64,000 nucleotides of DNA. Origin: Ochotona curzoniae (Eukaryota > Chordata > Mammalia > Lagomorpha > Ochotonidae). The notes beneath the pieces are model-generated. The model did not search any database. It was not told the DNA's origin and saw only the letters and a program-made list of their open reading frames with translations. Each line of letters starts with the position of its first letter. Position 1 is the first letter of the stretch. The translations under genes were made by a program, and so were the position numbers. This document shows positions 53,900-63,114 of this stretch, piece by piece. The stretch covers positions 42,651,001 through 42,715,000 of the forward strand of contig NW_024465885.1 of assembly GCF_017591425.1 (NCBI RefSeq), read 5' to 3'.

Positions 53900-54430
53900 G
53901 GCACCTTGATCTTGGTCTTCTCCACAATTGTGTGAGTTAGCTGTTTATGATCCATCTCCAGGCACGTCCTCCAGGCCTGGGACAAGCAGCTATGTGTCCC
54001 TGCAGCCACCCAGTCCAGGCTTCTGTTAGGCAGGTTGAACAGAGTTGGAGACAAGTGATGGCAAAGTTTGGTGGTTGGCAGGAAGTGCAGGATGGGATGT
54101 GGGTGGGAGTGGCTGGCCGGCAGGGGTGAAGCTCCAAAAAGAGATGGAGAATCTTGGGGTATCTTTTCTGTGAGTACTTTGGAGGAAGGGGAGCACAGAC
54201 ATGTGATGTAATTGACTTTCTGTTTCTAAGAGATGATATTGAATTTGACCTGGAAGGCAGGCCTAGTAATTAGGCGATGAGAAGGGGGCTGGTAGCTTGG
54301 GCTGGGAATCGAAGGCCAGAGTCAGAGATGAGAAGTGGTCAGAGTGTTAGTTATTTAAAACAGTGGTTGAGTTCTAGTTCATATGATGTTATGATATTTT
54401 ATACTCGCAGCTAATTCCCACAACCTGGTT
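53900..54430. other. unrecognised intergenic sequence
   Basis: I recognise no repeat or coding sequence in this stretch. It is moderately GC-rich and has GT-rich purine runs. Confidence 0.5.
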
Positions 54431-54436
54431 CTTTAC

Positions 54437-54824
54437 TGTGAGCTGAAAACACCAGACGCAACGAGGTATCTTAGGAGGTTTATTCCAGCGGGGCAGGAAC
54501 AGGGTGGAGGTGGAGGAGATCAGAAAAAGGGGAGAAAGAGGCACCTGGGACCTTTTATGCAGGTAGGCCCACAAGGTGTGGGGGCGGGGATTGGGAGGGG
54601 TCGAGAGCAGGCCCCAGGGGATTAGTGCCTGGGGATGATTGGTGAGGGGGCGGGGTTGGGGAAGGGGCTGGGAGATTGGGGGTGGGATTCTCAGGTGGAT
54701 TGCCAGGTTACATCTGATTGGTGGATGGCTAGGCTGGCGCGAATGTTGTGGGCTGTGAGGAAGAGGAAATGGCGCCAGGTCCAGGGTATCAGTCTCCGTG
54801 ACGACCTTCAAATCACTCCTCACA
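54437..54824 (-). mobile_element. solo retroviral LTR, antisense
   Basis: Read on the minus strand, 388 bases run from TGTGAGGAGTG to CAGCTCACA, a good TG...CA inverted end pair. A CATAAAAGG TATA-like box is at about 54551-54560 and AATAAA (GGAATAAACC) at 54479-54484. The upstream part carries C-rich repeats with several CCAAT-like ATTGG boxes on the + strand. No internal retroviral sequence adjoins it. A long minus-strand frame through 54389-54955 is simply the open LTR sequence, not a gene. No matching flanking duplication was found, so the ends are approximate. Confidence 0.7.
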
Positions 54825-54929
54825 CAGAGGTGGCTGGACTTGGAAGGTGTTTGCTGATGGCCAGGAATCCTTTCTAGAAGCTTCTTCCATACTGAGGTAC
54901 GTTCAACAGCTGGGGTCATGTCGAGAGTA

Positions 54930-55018
54930 ATGGTGGACGAGAACTCTGGGGACACGGGTTCAAGTTCCGCCTTGTTACGTTATGAGAGGCTTTGGGTCAC
55001 AAACCTTAGCAGGCAAGG
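54930..55018 (+). repeat. MIR SINE fragment
   Basis: The run GGACGAGAACTCTGGGG, then a B-box-like GGGTTCAAGTTCC, then a remnant of the MIR core ending TTTGGGTCACAAACC matches the tRNA-like and core parts of MIR. The B-box alone could suggest a tRNA gene, but no A box or cloverleaf is present. Confidence 0.6.
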
Positions 55019-55019
55019 T

Positions 55020-56060
55020 TCACAGGCCGTCTTCCTGGCAGAACTTACTCATGCAATCTGTCCCTGCTCCGGTTCCCAGGCTGCTGCTGCCAGCTTCACC
55101 CCTGCCAGCCAACGCTCATTTCCTGGCTGTGCCAGCCTGATTACTTCTAATTGTCTTTGACTGCTTCCAGCTGGGTCTCCTAGCTGGCGTTCTGTGGGAG
55201 CACACAGACTGTCTCCCAGTCAGATGGAGGGAGGAGGCTCAGAAGGAGACAGGGAGTTAGGAAGCAGCTGGTGAAAGTCAGAGGAGACCCTTCCCTGGGG
55301 CTCTCCAGCCCACCACGCAGGACTGGGGTCTTTAAGGAATTAACTCATCCCAATTAGAGACCGCCCCTGTCAACGGCAAGACAAAGGACTATCTTTATTG
55401 ATCCCCAAAGGCAACCATTGATGTAACTGAAAATGTTTTTAGAACGAAATTACTCAAGTTTCCCCCAGGACACCAGGGATCTTGTGGCTGGAAGCAACGA
55501 AATAAGATTGTTTTTGCTCCTCGGTTCAGCCACCAGTGAATGGAGTTCTGATTGTGCCAGGCACTGGGCTGGCATTACAGGGCCACTAGAAATAAAATTA
55601 GAAACAGCCCCTCTCCTCCATAAGTCTAAAGAATCGTACAGTCCAAAGGCAGGTGGGATGAGCTAGCATGTGCTGAGAGAACATAGGAGGCCCAGTGGAC
55701 CCACCGAAGCGGGTCTGAGACAGAGCGTTTGGGAAGGCAGAAGCAGGTGTGCTGGGTGAAGTTGCTGAGACGCTATGCCCAGGCGGTAAGGAATCAAGTT
55801 CGGGCTAATTTGAGAGAACCTTGCCTGCTTGATTCCTGCCATCCACTTTGCTTTCTCAGACCGGGATTTCTGCGTTATTTCTTTCTCAGCAGGACAGCAG
55901 GACCTGTAGCTCACAGGCCACTTGCTAAGCCTGGGATGGGGGAGGATTCAGGCTTGTCCAGGTGCCCGTCCCAACAGAGGGAATTACCAGGCAACAGGCT
56001 TGCAACAGACATAACCTGCTGGATTTTCCTCTGTTCCTCACCCCTTTCCTAACCTCCACC
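55020..56060. other. mostly unrecognised intergenic sequence
   Basis: Apart from the L2 scrap at about 55.6 kb I see no transposon, gene or tandem repeat. The stretch is free of SINEs. Confidence 0.5.
55535..55650 (+). repeat. L2 LINE 3' fragment (probable)
   Basis: The phrase GTGCCAGGCACTGGGCTGG followed by ACAGGGCCACTAGAAATAAA resembles the conserved L2 3' end (GTGCCAGGCACTGTGCTAGG...). It is short and diverged. Confidence 0.5.
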
Positions 56061-56444
56061 TGTAGGAGGACTTTGTACCCTAGAGGGTCAGCGAGCATAG
56101 GAGTACAGTTGATTGGATAATATTTGCATGAGAACAACCAAATGGATACCTTTTGTGTAACTGATTGGATATCATTTGTATAAGAACAGTTGAGTGGGCA
56201 GCATGTGTGTGAGAACACTTGGTGGAATATACAGGACAAAAGGAGTTCCAAACAAAAGCATAGCAACTGTTACTGGGTTTTGTTGATGAGCTCAATACTT
56301 GCTCCCTTATCCCATATGACCCTCAGTGTATAAAGTCTGATGCCACTAATAAAACTTCGGCTTTGACCATCAGAGTCCACGCTTGTTATTATCGGCACCA
56401 TACACCAAGTCCATTGCTGCGGGACAGCGACATCCACCCTTACA
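56061..56444 (+). mobile_element. solo retroviral LTR upstream of HUNK
   Basis: About 384 bases begin TGTAGGAGG and end CCCTTACA, near-perfect inverted termini of the TG...CA type. A TATAAA box lies at 56329-56334 and an AATAAA polyadenylation signal at 56348-56353, only 19 bases later, followed by a T-rich U5-like end. No primer-binding site, gag, pol or env frame flanks it, so it is a solitary LTR left by recombination. The terminal bases are my best boundary, and no clear target-site duplication is seen. The tight TATA-to-AATAAA spacing resembles class II (betaretrovirus-like) LTRs, which is inference. It points the same way as HUNK, about 2.1 kb upstream of its ATG. Confidence 0.75.
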
Positions 56445-57000
56445 GGATAATTAAAAGGAAAGAAAAATTTCTTATTTCATTGTAAAAGTCCTCTGTATTT
56501 TTTTTTAAAACTATAACGATATTACGATGAATGGTTTCTGAAATTTGCCTTAAGCCCTAATCAATAAATGGCAGTTTCCACAGCTCCTATTCAACAGTTA
56601 GGGCTGCACTGTGGCAAACGTCACAATTTTTCCTGATAGGAGACCCCCCTTGGCCTTGACCCTAGCTGAGTCTTGTATACTTGTTTTTCTCAACATCTAC
56701 TCTGCTGCCGCCGAATTACAACACCCTCCTCGCCGCCACGCCGGCTCCCCTCATCATTTTAAAATCAGATTCCTGAATTAGAGATATTAAAGGATGAATC
56801 TTGAGAAACTGTACGGGTGACACAGGGGCACAGCCAGAAGAGTAGTCCAAAGTGGACCTTGGATACGGCGCCAGCCGCACCCTTGAAAGCCACAAGAACG
56901 CTACCCTAGCGTCTTGGCCACAACCGAAAGCTAGGGGCTGGCAGCCGGTCAGCCCTTCAGGGCCCCCAGGGTATGGGAAATCAAACCCTTTGTGCAATCT
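56445..57000. other. HUNK distal promoter, unrecognised
   Basis: No repeat is recognised. CpG frequency begins to rise after about 56.7 kb. This is the transition from AT-rich intergenic DNA into the CpG island. Confidence 0.5.
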
Positions 57001-57902
57001 GCGTTTTATCTGGGTCGCATTTTCCTGGGGCGGGCGGGGGGTGGGGGGGAGCGGTGAAGGCGATGGCAGTGGTCAGTGCCCGAGGCCCCCAACTCCTCCT
57101 CCGGGTCTCCGAGCGCGGTTGTGGCTCGATGCCACCTGGTTTCGCCGGGGTTAAACAATGAAAGAACTTTGTTAGCCCCGAACCCTCCCTTTCCCGCGCT
57201 GGAGCCGCGGGATCGGGCGGGGCTAGACTTTGCATTAAAGCGCGGGCACCTCAACAGGTAGCATTTTGCAAAGGCCTCCCGACTCAACCCGCCCTCGGGC
57301 TTCTCCCCTGCCCCCTCCACCCCCCCCCTACCCTGGCCCCAGGGGGTTCCTCATTCTTGGTTGGGGATCCTGGAGCTTTGAGGGTCAGGGTCTCCAGCGC
57401 AGAAACCCTGATGGTTTAGGAAAAGAGTGCTTCCCAGAACAAAAGCAGCCGCCCAGCCGGGAGCTCCCATCCAGCCCACCCCGCAATCGCGGGTGTCTTC
57501 TCGGTCGGTGGGTAGGGTCCGTGCAAGGCGCGTAGGCAGCTAACGCCCCGGGCCCTCCGCAGCTGCTGCTGGGCTGGCGTCTCCTCCTTCAGCGGGGCCG
57601 CCTGGCCTGCTACCTCCCCCAAATCCTCCTTCAGTCGGTCCAGTCCCGGGCTAGGGGATGCTGCCGTGCTGCTCTGGTCTGGGCACAGGATTCCAAGGGG
57701 CGTCTAGCTCCTTCCCCACTGCCCGCCCCGAGTGGGTGCGGCCTGCGTAGGAGGGGAACTCTCTGCGCCCAAAGGTCCAGAAAGCCCCAACCCAGGATCT
57801 GCAGCAGAGGCGCAGCCCGAGGAGGCCTGGGAGCGCGCTCGCGCGCGGCCGCGCAGGGTCCTCCCGCGTCTGGCGCTCAGGTGGCCCCGCCGCCCGCTCG
57901 CC

Positions 57903-57940
57903 GCTCCCTCCATCCCTCCCTCCTTCCCTCCCTCCCTCCG
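57903..57940. repeat. (CCCT/CCTT)n polypyrimidine tract in HUNK promoter
   Basis: An uninterrupted pyrimidine-dominated run built from CCCTCCAT, CCCTCC and TTCCCTCC units sits about 630 bases upstream of the start codon inside the CpG island. The complementary strand is a GGGA/GGAA purine run, which can bind MAZ/Sp1-type factors or form triplex DNA. That function is inference. Confidence 0.75.
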
Positions 57941-58082
57941 CTCCGGAGTCAGGGTCGAGCCTGGCTGTTGCGCGCCGCGAAGGAGGGGCTACGAGGATTT
58001 GAAAGTGCACAGGCTGCCGAGTGGAGCTCGCATCTGTCCCCGCCGCCCGCGACCGGATTGAATTTCTGCAAATTCAAACTGA

Positions 58083-58142
58083 ATGGGGCTTTCTTCCGCT
58101 GCTTTCCAGAGGGCGCCTGCAGCCTGCCGGGCGGGCAGCTAG
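58083..58142 (+). other. possible upstream ORF of 19 codons
   Basis: This is the last ATG before the HUNK start codon. It opens a short frame of 19 codons that closes with TAG at 58140-58142, about 430 bases upstream of HUNK. It matters only if the transcript starts upstream of 58083, which the sequence cannot show. No coding conservation can be judged here. Confidence 0.25.
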
Positions 58143-58144
58143 CA

Positions 58145-58173
58145 GTAAGCAAGCAAGCAAGCAAGCGAGCGAG
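58145..58173 (+). repeat. (AAGC)n/(GAGC)n tetranucleotide microsatellite, probable 5' UTR
   Basis: Tandem AAGC repeats grade into GAGC, about 400 bases before the HUNK start codon. If transcription begins upstream of it, the repeat is part of the mRNA leader; otherwise it lies in the core promoter. Confidence 0.8.
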
Positions 58174-58573
58174 CCGGACCCGAGCGCCCGCGCCGGGCGG
58201 ACGGCGGCAGCGACCTGGGCGGAGGCTACCTCCGAGGCGCCGGGGATCCCGGTTACCCGACCGCGCCCCTCCCGGGGACCCCCGATCGTCTGCTCCACAC
58301 CGTCCTCTCCCGACCCGAGGCGGCGTCCCGGGGTCTCCAGAAGGGCCCGGGGCGATCCTCCTTGCAAGAACTTCTTGGGGGCGGGTCCCCGGCCCCCGGG
58401 CGCCTGCTATTGTCTGCGCGCCGCGCTCGGCTGCGCGCGGGGCGTGAGAGCCGCGGAACCCCGAGCCCCGAGCCCCGGGCCGGGAGGGGCGCCCCGCAAG
58501 GCGGCAGCCAGCGGCGGCGGGAGGAGCCCGAGGAAGAAGGAGGAGCGGCGAGCGCGGGCTGCGGGCGAGCGCG

Positions 58574-58849
58574 ATGCCGGCGGCAGCGGGGGACGGGCTC
58601 CTGGGCGAGCCGGTGGCGCCCGGGGGCGGTGGCGGGGGTGGCAGCGGCGGCGCGGAGGACGCGGGCCGGCCGGCGGCGGCCTGCGAGGGAAGTTTCCTGC
58701 CGGCCTGGGTGAGCGGCGTGCCCCGCGAGCGGCTTCGCGACTTCCAGCATCACAAGCGCGTGGGCAACTACCTCATCGGCAGTAGGAAGCTGGGCGAGGG
58801 CTCCTTCGCCAAGGTGCGCGAGGGGCTGCACGTGCTGACCGGAGAGAAG
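58574..58849 (+). CDS. HUNK: HUNK exon 1, coding part (first 92 codons of the kinase)
   Basis: This is the first coding exon of HUNK, a cytoplasmic Ser/Thr kinase of the SNF1/AMPK-related group, linked in the literature to mammary tumour biology and autophagy. The frame starts MPAAAGDGLLGEP, has a Gly/Ser tract at residues 17-26, then the family-typical stretch with PAWVSGVP (43-50) and NYLIGS (65-70). It enters the kinase domain with the glycine-rich loop LGEGSFAKV at 73-81. It ends at Glu-Lys, codon phase 0, where AAG is followed by a GTGAGG donor at 58850. The next exon should begin with the VAIK lysine strand and lies beyond the window. The full protein is about 714 residues in human, so this is roughly one eighth of it. 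The start was chosen because the N-terminus matches known HUNK, position -3 is G, and no ATG occurs between 58085 and 58574. Reading on to 59176 would only translate intron. Identification is from memory of the family and I regard it as near certain. Confidence 0.96.
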
Positions 58850-60509
58850 GTGAGGAGCCCGGGGTTGGAAAGTGTGGAGGGCTGGGGAGCCTCGCTGCGG
58901 GTCCCGGGGCTCTGTGGTCGCGGGGCAGCGGGGACCGTACGGGTTTCTTTTCCCTCACCCCGGTGGGGATCGGGGCGGCAGGTTTTGCCCCCGAAGCCAG
59001 CCCGCGTCACCTTTTTTGGCTCTCCTGCAGGGCGCCGCCTGGCGCGCCTCGGCGCAGGGACCGGGGACGCTGCTCCGCTGGCCGGTAGGGGCAGCAGATC
59101 CGTGGCCGGCGATGGGACTTGGGTCGGAGTGGGGGTGGGGCCCCTAGCGGGTGAGCCAGACTTTGGGACAGCTTAATAACACGACCTTTGCTGTGGAGGG
59201 AGGCTAGGCAAGCAAAGACAGAGAGAGACCCTGAAGAAGCCCCCCCGCCCAACAGCAACAACCTGTGTGCTGGGACGCCAACCAGGGAGTTTCTTGAGCC
59301 GGGGAGGGTTTCTGATTCCTCCCCATCTCGGCAACTCCGTCCTGCGCACCTCCCCACCACCCTCACTCCTTTTCCTGCATCGCTGTCTCTCCCATGCTCT
59401 CCATCTCTCCCTGTCGCTCCCCTCTCCGCCCCACTCCCCCCATACATTTGGAAGGCCCGAAATACACTGCTCCTGGCAGGTTAGGAGATGCTTCCTTATA
59501 TTTTCTAGGGGAGGGAGGTAGGGCCAACCCCCCCCCCCCCCCTTTCCCGAAGACCTGGAGGGAGGAACCCCCTCTCCAGCTGAGGTAGAGTCTTGTGGTT
59601 GGGACTTTGCCACGTGAGGCCCAGGTAGAGGGCTACCGGGGTAACTTAGAGCTGTGGAAAGAAACCGAAGAGGTGGTGACTGACTTTGAAGACTGGGGCG
59701 CTCCAGGCAGGGAGTCACCCCAGCTTTGGAAGTTCAGCAGCTCCAGGCGGCTGTGGCTGCACCTGGCTGGGAACTTGTTTAGCCCTGGGGGTGGATGGGA
59801 AGCCCCTTTGTGTGGGCAGTTGATGAGAGCAGGTGTCCACAGGCGGAGGAAAGAGAGGTGAGGCTTCCTTCCTAACTGGCAAACAGCCCCATGGCGGAGT
59901 ACCTGTCCGCGCTCCTGTGAGGCCTTGGGGACAACATTAGGCTGTCCCCAGATCTCCCATAGCTTTAGTATCCCATTCTCTATTTGCCTGCGCTGTCCCC
60001 TTGCCCCTGGCATTTGAGCTCAAGGCTTCCTCTCCCTGTCATGAGTCCTGTACTCCACATCTGTCCCAGTGGGTTATGCCTTTCCTTTTGTTTGGAGTGA
60101 ACAGTTGTAAAAGTGTCTCCTGCCTGAACTTCTGGACTGAGTAACTCTTTAAGGAAGAAGAGGAAGAAAAGAAAATCCTAGCCTCAATCTGATGCGAAGG
60201 GAGCCAAGGGCAGGTGGAGCCGAGCGCTGTCTGCCTTACACAGGACTCTTTGATTCGAGGATCAGGTGCAAGGAGGCGCTGTGCCCCTTAATGTGAGCGC
60301 ACTTCTGTCCCTGGGCAAACTGCTCCAGGCACCACGGGTACTGGGGGCGGGGGGCGGTATTTTTCTCTGAATCACCGAGAATTCTGCCTGGTTGTGTGCA
60401 GTTTCTCTTGAAACGAGGCCAAAAGGGCTGAGTCTATGTGCCGACAGTAGAGTGGCAAAGACTACACGTCTGTCCATCCCCGCCCTGTTTCCTGGCTGTC
60501 CTGTGCTGC

Positions 60510-60528
60510 TGCTGCCCCCTAGCCTGGG
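60510..60528 (-). promoter_or_regulatory. weak CTCF-like motif in HUNK intron 1
   Basis: On the minus strand the sequence reads CAGGCTAGGGGGCAGCA, matching the AGGGGGC(A/G) core of the CTCF consensus, but the flanking positions fit only moderately. Its orientation is convergent to the stronger site at 51492. Confidence 0.3.
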
Positions 60529-60841
60529 ACTGTCTCCAGAGCTCGGCCCCTGTGCGCCCCTCCCGAGCTGGGGTTCTGGACTTCCCTGCTGGTCCTGCTG
60601 GGCCCCTTGGACACCTGAAGTTGCAGGGAATTTGTGCCCAGATGGGTTCCAGAGGAGAATCTCGGCTGCACCTTAACTTTCTCTCTTGGAGTGTGGAGCC
60701 TCACTTTGTCCTCACAATGTGAGGGTCCCTTGTAGGTCTGGATCACTCTTGTCATTTGCATTCACGGGATGTAAAATGATTTCCCTGGATCAACTGGTTT
60801 GATCTCGTTAAGTACAGTGGTGTGTTTGTTTGCTTTTTCAG

Positions 60842-61118
60842 ATTGAAGTGTGAGAAAAGAGAATGTCTTTCAGTCTTTGGTTCACTCCACAAATGGCCAG
60901 GGCTGGACAAGGCCAAAGCCAGGGTCTGAGGGCTTCCTCCAGGTTCCCCTAGGGGGTGTGGGGGCCCAAGGACTTGGTTGTCTTCTGTTGCTCTTCCCAG
61001 GCAGGGAGCTGGGAGTTGGGTCAGAAGTGGAGCATCGGACATTAGTGCTCATATGGGCATTAATACCCGGTGATACAGGCGGTGGCTTTACTTGCCATAC
61101 CACCAGGCCAGACGCTGG
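60842..61118 (-). mobile_element. C-SINE, diverged
   Basis: Reverse orientation. TCACTCCACAAATGGCCAGG, CAGGGAGCTGGGAGTTGGGT and a final CATACCACCAGGCCAGACGC mark both halves of the element. It lacks the T-rich tail end. Confidence 0.8.
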
Positions 61119-61321
61119 CACAGCGGCTCCTAAGAAGGGGATACGAGGGCTGTTGATGTGAAACTTGGTTTGCCAGTGCAGCCGTGAGAGTGCGTGCTCC
61201 TGCGACTAGGAGCATCAGAAGAATGTGGATTTTAAGTTACTCAGTTTCCACCTTGGAAAAAAAACAATATTATTCACAGCATGTGTCTTCCGGCACCTTC
61301 CATGGCTGAACTCGTAGGTGT

Positions 61322-61636
61322 GGGTTTTCTTGGAAGTCAGATATACAGAAAGGAGGAGAGACAGGGAGGAAGATCTTCAATCAGTTAATTCACTCTCCAA
61401 GTGGCCGCAACAGCTGGAGCTGAGTCAAATCAAAGCCAGGAGCCTGGAGATTCTTCCAGATCTCCCACATGGATGCAGGGTCCCAAGGCTTTGGACTGTC
61501 CTTGACTGCTTTCCCAGGCCACAAGCAGGGAGCTGGATGGGAAGCGGGGCTGTTGGGATTAGAACTGGTGTCTGTATGGGATCCCGGCATGTGCAAGGCA
61601 AGGGTTTTAGCTGCTAGGATACCGCAACACGCCCAA
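61322..61636 (-). mobile_element. C-SINE, younger type (intron 1)
   Basis: Reverse orientation and close to consensus, with CTCCAAGTGGCCGCAACAGC, CAAGGCTTTGGACTGTCC, and GGCCACAAGCAGGGAGCTGG diagnostic of the younger subtype. Confidence 0.92.
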
Positions 61637-62339
61637 TTTTAAAAAACAAATATTTGTGCCCGTGATCCAACTTGGGAAGTGTTGCTGAGTCCCCTCTCTC
61701 TCGCTCTTTGGAGTTGCCTTCTAAGACCCAAACGAACCTCAGGGGGTTTGCAACCTTCAGTTCCTGTTAGAAGGTGAGCTGTTGAGAGTGTTGGCCTGGG
61801 GAATGGATACTCAGGTGAGCCAAACTTGCAGAGATCTTGGTGGAAAAGAGCCCAGGAGGGTCTGGGGTTGAGGGGGAAGGGAGCCAGCAGACCCTGCAAA
61901 GGCCCCTCTCCCTCCCACTTCCTCCTTTCTTGGGGTGCATACCTTGGAATGAAGCATTTCATCTTTCTCCTTTCGTTTCTTTTTAAAACTCAGACAAGCT
62001 CTGGGTTGGGAGGGGGCTTAGAGTGAAGCCCACTTCAGTGAGAAGTAGTCAGCTACAGCCCAGGTTGCCAGAGTGCCAGGTTGTCCAACAAAAAGCTACA
62101 AGAAGGGACGAGGAGGGGCTGTCCCCGGTTTGGCCAGGGGCAGAGCTGCGTCCTCCGGGTTTGTATTTCGTTCTAGGTGATTGAGATGAAAACCTCGAGT
62201 GTGCCGGCTGAGGATGCTGGGTGTGACGATGGTGGATATCAGTGTGTTGTGTTTTGATTTGGGGAATCTTCTCCGGAAGTTTTAGGTACAGCGCTCCGTG
62301 GCTTGCTATGAATCCAGAGACAACAAGAGCAACTTTCCT

Positions 62340-62660
62340 GTAATATGCCTTACAATAATTTTATTGACTTTTATTGGAAAGGCAGATTTATAGAGACAGA
62401 AAAATCTTCCATCTGTGGGTTCACTCCCCAAATGGCCACAATGGCCAGAGGTGAGCCGATCTAAGGCCAGGAGCCAGGAGCTTCTCCTGGGTCCCCCCCG
62501 CATGTGCATAGGGGCCCAAGGACTTGAGCCTTCTTCTGCTGCTGTCCAGGTTCATAAATAGAGTGCTGGGTGGGAAGCAGACCAGCTGGTAATCGAACCA
62601 GCACCTGTATAGGGTGCCAGCATTTGTAGTAGAGGATTACAGGATTAGCCCAGTGAGCCT
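62340..62660 (-). mobile_element. C-SINE, older lagomorph type
   Basis: Reverse orientation. The tail end TTTTATTGGAAAGGCAGATT is followed by the CTTCCATCTG motif, the CACTCCCCAAATGGCCACAA block and GGGCCCAAGGACTTG. The last feature marks the older subtype rather than the CAAGGCTTTGGG subtype. Confidence 0.88.
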
Positions 62661-63096
62661 CTTAACATGCTTGTCAGACCTCAGTTGTGTCTCCGTGAGG
62701 ATGTAGAGCTGTGTTCTGTGTTCCTGATGGGTTTGGACATCTTTGGTATCTGGGTGACTGTTTGAAGACTTGCCAAGAGAGGATGACTTTGGATTGAGAC
62801 CTGTTTCATCTCTCTGAGCTCATGCAGTCTGTTCATCTGGATTGAAACATAAATAGTTTAGTTTCCTTGATGTTGTGGCTGGAACTCATACGGGCACAGT
62901 CCTCGTCAGGGCCCCATGGCTTTGGCTAAATGTCCGTGGATGATTGGAGCAGGAAAAAGAATCTGGAAAGCAGATTCTGCAGAAGAATTGTTCTGTGTGG
63001 CTTTGGATGCAACGCAGAATCATGGAGCAAGAATATTGAGTAACAACTTTGAAAGATAGCCAGAAGTTATGTTTGCTGCCCTGATGTTAGGAAATT

Positions 63097-63114
63097 AAAA
63101 AAAAAAAAAAAAAA
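63097..63114 (+). repeat. poly(A) run
   Basis: A homopolymer of about 18 A follows unrecognised unique sequence. No SINE or LINE body is visible to its left, so it may be an isolated homopolymer or the tail of an eroded retroposon. Confidence 0.7.

Larger units (their letters stand above)
57000..59140 (+). promoter_or_regulatory. HUNK: HUNK promoter CpG island
   Basis: Base composition changes sharply here from AT-leaning repeat-rich DNA to GC-rich DNA dense in CG dinucleotides, densest from about 57.5 to 58.86 kb. No TATA box is visible in the last 500 bases before the start codon. GC-box (Sp1-type) sequences GGGCGG occur near 57031 and 57215, the latter as CGGGCGGGGC. No SINE, LINE or LTR is recognisable in the island. 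It covers exon 1 and runs about 290 bases into intron 1, as expected for a dispersed-initiation CpG-island promoter. The true transcription start cannot be fixed from sequence; by analogy with a few hundred bases of 5' UTR in other mammals it would lie around 58.2 kb (inference). Confidence 0.9.

Noticed and set aside
54389..54955. 188-codon minus-strand frame
   Set aside because: It runs through a solo LTR (TATA, AATAAA, TG...CA ends), which does not encode a protein here.
54930..55018. B-box-like GGGTTCAAGTTCC considered as a tRNA gene
   Set aside because: No A box, anticodon arm or cloverleaf. The flanks fit a MIR SINE.
1..57000. Search for the flanking gene SCAF4 or other HUNK-neighbourhood genes
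   Set aside because: No exon-like frames with splice sites matching those genes were seen; the human HUNK upstream interval is also a long gene-poor stretch.
58021..58785. 254-codon + strand frame overlapping HUNK exon 1
   Set aside because: It is out of frame with HUNK, starts without a true ATG context, and exists because stop codons are rare in GC-rich DNA.
58253..58831. 192-codon minus-strand frame over the HUNK exon
   Set aside because: Antisense shadow in the CpG island, with Pro/Arg-rich low-complexity composition and no domain.
58850..59176. Continuation of the HUNK frame past the exon
   Set aside because: A consensus GTGAGG donor follows the last conserved codon, and the extra residues match no HUNK sequence I know.
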